Origin: Promicromonospora panici
GTDB lineage: Bacteria > Actinomycetota > Actinomycetes > Actinomycetales > Cellulomonadaceae
Direction of reading: 5' to 3'
Assembly (NCBI RefSeq): GCF_900608595.1
Contig: NZ_UWYY01000006.1
Coordinates: forward strand, 186,001-250,000
Length of the DNA: 64,000 nt
The notes beneath the pieces are model-generated. The model was not told the DNA's origin, made no database searches, and saw only the letters and a list, made by a program, of their open reading frames with translations. Position numbers and translations under genes: made by a program. Shown here one piece after another: positions 59,289 to 64,000 of the stretch (the first letter of the stretch is position 1; every line of letters begins with the position of its first letter).

Positions 59289-60317
59289 TCAGGAGTTCGC
59301 GACCAGGGAGAACAGGTCCTTCGGGTTCTCCGGTTCCGCGATCAGGTCCAGGTGGCCGAGGAGCTCCGGGGCGTTCGCCGTCACGTCCTCGAGCACGAAC
59401 TTCAGCGCGGTCCAGTCCTCCACGGCGAAGCCGACGGAGTCCCACACCACCAGCTCCTCGGCGCTCTGCCGCCCCGGCGCCGCACCCGTGACGACCTGCC
59501 ACAGTTCGGTGACGGGGAAGTCGGGCGCCTGGCGCTGGATCTCCCCCTCGATCCGGGTCTGCTCCGGGAGCTCGACGAACACGCTCGCCCGCGCGACGAT
59601 CGCCGGGTCCAGCTCGGTCTTGCCCGGGCAGTCGCCGCCGATCGCGTTGATGAACACCCCACCCGACACATCGGCGTCCTGCAGCACCGTCGCGTTCTGC
59701 TTGTCCGCGGTGCACGTCGTGATGACGTCGGCGCCGCGGGCCGCGTCGGCGGCATCGTCGGCCAGGACGACGTCGAAGCCGAGTGCCTTGGCGTGCCGCG
59801 CCAGCTTGTCCATCGCGTCGCGGTCGACGTCGAAGATCCGCAGCGTCTCGATGCCCAGCTCCGCGCGCATGCCGAGCGCCTGGAACTCGGCCTGCGAGCC
59901 GCAGCCGATCAGGGCCAGCGTCCGGGACTCGGCCGGCGCCAGGTACCGGGCGGCGAGGGCCGACGTCGCGGCCGTGCGCAGCGCGGTGAGCAGCGTCATC
60001 TCGGCGAGGAACGTCGGGTAGCCGTTGCGCACGGAGGCGAGCATGCCGATCGCCGTCACCGTCTGAAACCCGAGCGACGGGTTGAGCGGGTGCCCGTTGA
60101 CCAGCTTGAACCCGTAGGTCTCCGCGTCGGAGGTGGGCATCAGCTCGATGACGCCCTCCGTCGAGTGCGACGCGATGCGCGGCCGCTTGTCGAGCTCGGG
60201 CCAGCGCGCGAAGTCGCGCTCCAGCGCGTCCGTGAGGGCGGCGATCGCGGCCTCCGGGCCGCGGCGGGCCACCCACCGGGCGGTGGCGGCGACGTCGAGG
60301 TACGGGACTGTGGTCAT
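59289..60317 (-). CDS. Ornithine cyclodeaminase family protein
   Basis: A 342-aa NAD-dependent enzyme of the OCD/mu-crystallin family. The Rossmann motif is LALIGCGSQAEFQ, and ITTCTADKQ and FINAIGGDCPGKTELDP match true ornithine cyclodeaminases, including the catalytic Asp in the latter. It converts ornithine to proline and ammonia. Its ATG overlaps the stop of the arginine-dihydrolase/DDAH-like gene (ATGA), so the two act in sequence. Confidence 0.9.
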   Translation of the reverse strand: MTTVPYLDVAATARWVARRGPEAAIAALTDALERDFARWPELDKRPRIASHSTEGVIELMPTSDAETYGFKLVNGHPLNPSLGFQTVTAIGMLASVRNGYPTFLAEMTLLTALRTAATSALAARYLAPAESRTLALIGCGSQAEFQALGMRAELGIETLRIFDVDRDAMDKLARHAKALGFDVVLADDAADAARGADVITTCTADKQNATVLQDADVSGGVFINAIGGDCPGKTELDPAIVARASVFVELPEQTRIEGEIQRQAPDFPVTELWQVVTGAAPGRQSAEELVVWDSVGFAVEDWTALKFVLEDVTANAPELLGHLDLIAEPENPKDLFSLVANS

Positions 60318-61252
60318 CGCTGGGTCTCCTCAGGGTTGACGGTCATGGCACCGGCGTCGTCCGACGCCGGACGCAGCTCGAGCGTGCAGCACTTGACCGA
60401 GCCGCCGCCCTTGAAGATCTCGGACAGGTCGATGCCGACGGGCACGAACCCGCGCTCCTTGAGCGCGTCGGCGTAGTCGCGGGCACGGTCGCTGAGGAAC
60501 ACGTGCAGCCCGTCGGAGACGACGTTCAGGCCGAGCACCGCGGCGTCGTCGGCGCCGACGAGGATCGCGTCGGGGAACAGGCCGCGCAGCGTCTCCTGGG
60601 CGGCGGGGCTGAACGCCTCCGGGTGGTAGGCGACGACGGTCTCGCCGGAGACGGCGCCGTCGTCGAGCACGGACAGCGCCGTGTCGAGGTGGTAGTAGCG
60701 CGGGTCGACCAGCTCGAGCGGGACCAGCTCGATCCCCTGCGCCGCGAGCTCCAGGCGCTCGGCGACCTCGGCGTGCCCGGCCGGCGTCGTGCGGAAGCCG
60801 GTTCCCGCGAGCAGCACCTTGCCGACGAGCAGCAGGTCGCCCTCGCCCTCCATGGTCTCGACGGCCTCGCCCAGCCGGCGGTAGGCCGACGCCGGCGCGG
60901 TGTCGAACCAGCGGTCGTACGCGGGCCCCTCGGCCGCGCGCTCGGGGAACGTGAACCGGGCCGCGAGCGCCCGCCCGCCGACGACGATGCCCCCGTTGGC
61001 CGCGTAGACCATGTCGGGCAGGCCGGGCTCGGGCTCGATGACGTCGACCCGGTGGCCGCGGGCCTCGTAGGCGGCGCGCAGCGCCTCCCACTGGGCGAGC
61101 GCCTTGGCGGTGTCGACGGGCGAGGACGGGTCCATCCACGGGTTGATGGCGTAGACGACGTCGAAGTACGTGGGCGGGCACATGAGGTAGTGCCGCGGCG
61201 TGGCGGTCCGCTGCGCGGTGGTGTGCGGCAGCTGCGCGGTGGTCTGCGTCAT
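60314..61252 (-). CDS. Arginine dihydrolase / DDAH-like guanidino hydrolase
   Basis: A 312-aa guanidino-group-modifying enzyme. Landmarks are RHYLMCPPTYFDVVYAINPW, PDMVYAANGG (Asn86), EGEGD (135-139), His188 in RYYHLDTAL and the nucleophilic Cys288/289 in GGGSVKCCTLEL. Genomes label such proteins dimethylargininase. The Asn in the AAN motif, where deiminases and DDAH have Asp or Glu, resembles the cyanobacterial arginine dihydrolase ArgZ/AgrE (from memory), which makes ornithine, CO2 and two NH3. Coupling to ornithine cyclodeaminase favours that activity. Divergent from an Lrp regulator. Confidence 0.82.
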   Translation of the reverse strand: MTQTTAQLPHTTAQRTATPRHYLMCPPTYFDVVYAINPWMDPSSPVDTAKALAQWEALRAAYEARGHRVDVIEPEPGLPDMVYAANGGIVVGGRALAARFTFPERAAEGPAYDRWFDTAPASAYRRLGEAVETMEGEGDLLLVGKVLLAGTGFRTTPAGHAEVAERLELAAQGIELVPLELVDPRYYHLDTALSVLDDGAVSGETVVAYHPEAFSPAAQETLRGLFPDAILVGADDAAVLGLNVVSDGLHVFLSDRARDYADALKERGFVPVGIDLSEIFKGGGSVKCCTLELRPASDDAGAMTVNPEETQR

Positions 61253-61314
61253 GCCGCGAGGCTAAGGCAGCACCGATTCACAACAGGTGTGCATTCGTTG
61301 CGCATCCAGCCACG

Positions 61315-61329
61315 GATTCTTGCGGAATC
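61315..61329. promoter_or_regulatory. GATTC-N5-GAATC dyad in the argZ-like/lrp divergent region
   Basis: A perfect 5-bp-arm dyad seven bases before the Lrp start codon. A further GATTC lies at 61275-61279. Lrp/AsnC regulators bind such imperfect 15-bp dyads and often repress themselves. Inferred from position. Confidence 0.45.
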
Positions 61330-61336
61330 GCACGCC

Positions 61337-61792
61337 ATGTTGAACGATTCGTTCATGGATGCCGTGAACCGCGCGATCGTCGGAGAGCTGCTGCGCGACG
61401 GGCGCGCCACCTACCAGGAGGTGGGCAGCGCCGTCGGGCTCTCGGCGCCCGCCGTGAAGCGCAGGGTGGACCTCATGCTGGCCCGCGGGGAGATCGCCGG
61501 GTTCACCGTGCGCGTGGACCCACAGGCGATGGGCTGGATCCTCGAGGGGTACGTCGAGATCTTCTGCTCCGGGATCGTGTCACCCAAGGTGCTCGAGCGC
61601 GACTTCGCCCCGATCCCGGAGGTGGTCCGGGTCTCCACGGTGACCGGCGACGCCGACGCGATGGTGCACGTCATGGCCACGAGCATGGAGGAGATCGAGC
61701 GCACGGTGGAGCGCATCCGCACGGTCACCCACGTGGTCAAGACCCGCACGGCGCTGGTCATGTCCCGGGTCGTCGACCGGCCGGGCGCGTGA
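61337..61792 (+). CDS. Lrp/AsnC-family regulator
   Basis: A 151-aa protein with an N-terminal HTH (NRAIVGELLRDGRATYQEVGSAVGLSAPAVKRRVDLML) read as the two halves of the AsnC motif, and a C-terminal RAM domain (about 70-145, VVRVSTVTGDADAMVHVMATSMEE in part). Divergent from the arginine-to-proline genes, it probably senses arginine or ornithine and induces them. Confidence 0.92.
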   Translation: MLNDSFMDAVNRAIVGELLRDGRATYQEVGSAVGLSAPAVKRRVDLMLARGEIAGFTVRVDPQAMGWILEGYVEIFCSGIVSPKVLERDFAPIPEVVRVSTVTGDADAMVHVMATSMEEIERTVERIRTVTHVVKTRTALVMSRVVDRPGA

Positions 61793-61879
61793 CGTGACGG
61801 GCGCCACGGACGGGGCGGTCTCCACAGCAATTAGGCTGTCCTAACCAGGATGTTCCGCGAGGACCGGAGGACGCCCACG

Positions 61880-62527
61880 ATGATCCGAACCACGGTGTCC
61901 GACGACGTCGCCGGCTGGCTGGACGTGCTCGGCCCGCTGGCGTTCTACCTCGTGGTCTGGGGCCTCGTGTTCGTCGGTACGGCGTTCTTCGTCGGCGTCT
62001 TCATCCCGTTCCTCACCGGCGACGGCCTGCTGTTCGGCGCGGGCATCGTGGCCGGGAGCACCGACCGCATAGACATCTGGGTGCTCGCGATCGGCGTCGG
62101 CGTCGCCGCCGTGGCGGGCGACCAGGTCGCGTTCCTGCTCGGCCGCAAGTACGGCCGGCCGTACCTGAGCTCCCGCAGGGGCCGCTGGGTGCAGGCCACG
62201 GTGGTGCGCACGGAGAAGTTCTACGACCTGTTCGGCTGGTGGTCCGTGGTGATCGGCCGGTACATGCCCTGGGCGCGCGTGTTCGTGCCGGTCATCGCGG
62301 GCGTCGCGGGGATGCCCTACCTGCGGTTCCTCACGGCGAACATCTTCGGCGCGGTGACCTGGGGCATGCTCATCACGGTGCTCGGGTACTACGCGGCGTC
62401 GGACCCGTCGGTCCGCCCCATCGCGTACGTGGTAGCGGGCGTGGTCATAGCGGCGTCAGTGGTGGCAGGCATCCGCGCCTACCGCCAGGACCGCGCGGGG
62501 CGCGCGGCAGAAGCGCCGGCCGAGTGA
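61880..62527 (+). CDS. DedA-family membrane protein
   Basis: A 215-aa protein with about five hydrophobic segments. DedA/VTT signatures: FIPFLTGDGLLFGAG, GDQVAFLLGRKYGRPYL, FYDLFGWWSVVIGRYMPWAR and FVPVIAGVAGMPYLRFLTAN. The start has GGAGG 9 nt upstream. DedA proteins flip phospholipids or undecaprenyl phosphate and maintain envelope function. The stop codon lies within the left arm of the following hairpin. Confidence 0.93.
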   Translation: MIRTTVSDDVAGWLDVLGPLAFYLVVWGLVFVGTAFFVGVFIPFLTGDGLLFGAGIVAGSTDRIDIWVLAIGVGVAAVAGDQVAFLLGRKYGRPYLSSRRGRWVQATVVRTEKFYDLFGWWSVVIGRYMPWARVFVPVIAGVAGMPYLRFLTANIFGAVTWGMLITVLGYYAASDPSVRPIAYVVAGVVIAASVVAGIRAYRQDRAGRAAEAPAE

Positions 62528-62587
62528 TCGGCAGAAGGTCAGGTAGCCGGCAGTCCGAGGTACCGACTACCTGACGTTCTACCGATC
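62526..62587 (+). terminator. 21-bp-arm hairpin after dedA
   Basis: Left arm 62526-62546 (GATCGGCAGAAGGTCAGGTAG) would be 21 bp; it pairs with 62567-62587 at 19 of 21 positions around a 20-nt loop. It overlaps the last base pairs of the DedA gene and lies 90 bp before the MFS start. Confidence 0.83.
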
Positions 62588-62676
62588 GCTCGGACATGTG
62601 CCGCTCTCGGCCGGGAGATCAACAGCGAGCGTCAGGGGATCAACCGCCGTGCACGCGCGGCGCCCAGGCTTGGACC

Positions 62677-63900
62677 ATGCCAACCCAGAGCACAACCTCG
62701 GCCGGCGTGCCCGCACAGCCCTCCCCGCCGGACACCCCGGCCGACGTACTAGTTGCCCCGTCGAGCTCCCCGCCCCGTACGACCTGGTCACCTGTCATCG
62801 CGCTCGCCTCCGGGATCGCGATCCTGGTCGCGAGCGAGTTCCTGCCCGCGAGCGTCCTGCCGGGCCTCGCGGCCGACATCGGCGTGAGCGAGGGCACGGC
62901 GGGCCTCGCCGTGGCCGCCACGGCGATCGCCGGGGCCTTCACGGCGCCGAGCATCGCGGTCCTGCTCCCCCGGGCCGACCGGCGCAAGGTCATGCTCGGC
63001 CTGCTCGCCGCCGCCACCCTGTCGAACCTCGCAGTCGCCGTCGCACCCAGCTTCGCCGTGCTGCTGATCGGCCGCCTCCTGCTCGGCGTCGCGATCGCCG
63101 GGTACTGGTCGTTCGCCTTCGGCGTCGGCACCCACGCCGTCCCCGGCAAGGACCGCCTCGTGTCGTCCGCGATCTCGTTCGGGGTCAGCATCGCGACAGT
63201 GCTCGGCGTCCCGCTCGGCTCGATAGTGGGCGACGCCGTCGGCTGGCGGACGGCGTTCGCGGGCGCCGCCGTCCTCTGCGCGATCAGCGCGGTCGCGCTC
63301 GCCGTGACCATGCCCTCCGTCCCCGCCCACCCGACGGCGGGCCTGCAGATGCTGCGCGAGGCCCTACGCAACAGGAAGCTCCTGGCCGGCCTCGGCTGCG
63401 TGGTGCTGGTCGCCCTCGGCAACTTCGCGGCCTACCCGTACATCCGCCTCGCGATCGACCGCATCGATCCCGGCGCCACCACCTGGATGCTGCTGGCATG
63501 GGGCGTCGGCGCCGTCACGGGCACGATCGTGGCCGGGATGCTCGCGCGCTGGCTGCGACCGCTGGCCGCGGCCGCGCCGATCGCGCTCGGCGCCGCGCTG
63601 GTGCTCAGCGCGACCGCCTCGTCCGTACCGGTGCTGACCGTCGCGGTGGTCCTGTGGGGCTTCGCGTTCAACATGGTCCCCGTGATGGTCCAGCTCTGGG
63701 GCGCGCGGGTCGAGCCCGCACGGAGCGAGTCGGCGATGTCGCTCATCGTCACCGCCTTCCAGGTGGCGATCACCGTCGGCTCCGCACTCGGCGGGGCGCT
63801 ACTGGACGGGTACGGCGTCCGGTCGCTGCTGCTGGTCGGCGCGGGAGCCGCGGTGGCGGCGGGCCTCGGCTGGGCGTTCCTGCGGATACCCCGCGACTGA
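62677..63900 (+). CDS. MFS transporter, DHA1 (AraJ/NepI-like) type
   Basis: A 407-aa protein with twelve predicted helices after a 36-residue Pro/Ser-rich cytoplasmic N-terminus. Motif-A-like loop LLPRADRRKVMLG lies between helices 2 and 3, motif C-like IAGYWSFAFGVG and the FAAYPYIRLAID segment are typical of the purine/arabinose/drug efflux branch. Substrate unknown. The ATG at 62677 lacks a strong ribosome site. Confidence 0.9.
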   Translation: MPTQSTTSAGVPAQPSPPDTPADVLVAPSSSPPRTTWSPVIALASGIAILVASEFLPASVLPGLAADIGVSEGTAGLAVAATAIAGAFTAPSIAVLLPRADRRKVMLGLLAAATLSNLAVAVAPSFAVLLIGRLLLGVAIAGYWSFAFGVGTHAVPGKDRLVSSAISFGVSIATVLGVPLGSIVGDAVGWRTAFAGAAVLCAISAVALAVTMPSVPAHPTAGLQMLREALRNRKLLAGLGCVVLVALGNFAAYPYIRLAIDRIDPGATTWMLLAWGVGAVTGTIVAGMLARWLRPLAAAAPIALGAALVLSATASSVPVLTVAVVLWGFAFNMVPVMVQLWGARVEPARSESAMSLIVTAFQVAITVGSALGGALLDGYGVRSLLLVGAGAAVAAGLGWAFLRIPRD

Positions 63901-64000
63901 CGCCCTGGCGGCGCCTGGCAGGGCCGGGCCCGACGCCGCGGCGTCGGGCCCGGTACGCCACGCGAGCGGCGAGACGCCGTGGTCCGCGGCGAACGCCCGG
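63799..64000 (-). CDS. Probable AraC-family regulator, C-terminal end only
   Basis: The minus-strand frame entering at the right edge reads RAFAADHGVSPLAWRTGPDA, close to the end of the second HTH of AraC regulators (RAF...GVSPxxxR). The frame stays open for about 50 more residues of low-complexity sequence, through the palindrome at 63924-63953 and into the MFS 3' end, stopping at 63799. The long tail makes the end point doubtful. Confidence 0.4.
   Translation of the reverse strand, partial: RAFAADHGVSPLAWRTGPDAAASGPALPGAARASVAGYPQERPAEARRHRGSRADQQQRPDAVPVQ
63924..63953. terminator. 30-bp perfect palindrome after the MFS gene
   Basis: CCGGGCCCGACGCCG followed directly by its complement CGGCGTCGGGCCCGG. 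It starts 24 bp after the MFS stop, at a probable convergent junction, so likely a bidirectional terminator even if it also lies in the AraC-like reading frame. Confidence 0.75.

Noticed and set aside
60314..61252. Firm assignment as dimethylarginine dimethylaminohydrolase (ddaH)
   Set aside because: The Asn in the AAN motif and coupling to ornithine cyclodeaminase fit arginine dihydrolase at least as well.

Overview
The window is high-GC DNA with strong G/C bias at third codon positions, ATGA/GTGA gene overlaps and frequent GTG starts. This fits an actinomycete. The secreted GH16, GH36 and GH39-like glycosidases, sugar importers without their own ATPase, and a complete kdp operon suggest a polysaccharide-degrading Micrococcales such as a Promicromonospora/Cellulomonas relative; that placement is inference. 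I saw no rRNA, tRNA, CRISPR array, prophage or transposase gene.

Layout. 1-5.3 kb: three DnaA-box-like repeats, a GAF-domain regulator, a rhodanese sulfurtransferase and SufE, a DUF3175 protein, an APH-fold kinase and a small Pro/Val-rich secreted protein. 5.3-7.9 kb: divergent MocR regulator and EamA exporter. 7.9-16.1 kb: the K+-uptake operon on the minus strand, with an unnamed 43-aa membrane peptide followed by kdpF, A, B, C, D and E; most junctions overlap by 4 bp. 16.1-19.0 kb: SPFH/zinc-ribbon/zf-TFIIB membrane-stress-type operon. 19.2-29 kb: a Usp protein, then a LacI-controlled glycan locus (GH36 alpha-galactosidase, binding protein, two permeases, LacI, and a large secreted GH39-like enzyme) with similar operators before both glycosidase units. 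29-36 kb: a PanE-like reductase, an IclR-ABC operon of the betaine type, and a divergent histidine-ammonia-lyase-like enzyme that lacks the Ala-Ser-Gly MIO triad. 36-38.8 kb: a sigma factor fused to a membrane anchor and large extracytoplasmic domain, then a broken discoidin-TM gene. 39-46 kb: molybdenum-cofactor genes (moaA, moaE, moeA, xdhC) with a glycosyltransferase and two small conserved genes. 46-49.7 kb: VOC protein, S66 peptidase, Hsp20 behind a HAIR operator, and a secreted GH16-CBM13 enzyme. 49.7-59.2 kb: ROK kinase and Dpp-type importer, divergent from a ROK repressor and an M81/MlrC-like protein. 59.3-61.8 kb: arginine dihydrolase/DDAH-like enzyme and ornithine cyclodeaminase, divergent from an Lrp regulator. 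61.8-64 kb: DedA, an MFS transporter and the edge of a probable AraC regulator.

Two things stand out. First, five copies of one 63-71 bp palindromic element with an asymmetric core (CGCCTAAAACGGGC) sit at gene ends; one supplies the last codons of a gene. Other long hairpins of unrelated sequence occupy most remaining convergent junctions, and one lies in frame inside xdhC. Second, the MIO-less lyase beside a quaternary-ammonium-type importer looks like an uptake and cleavage system for a betaine of histidine (ergothioneine or hercynine). That function is inferred, not shown.
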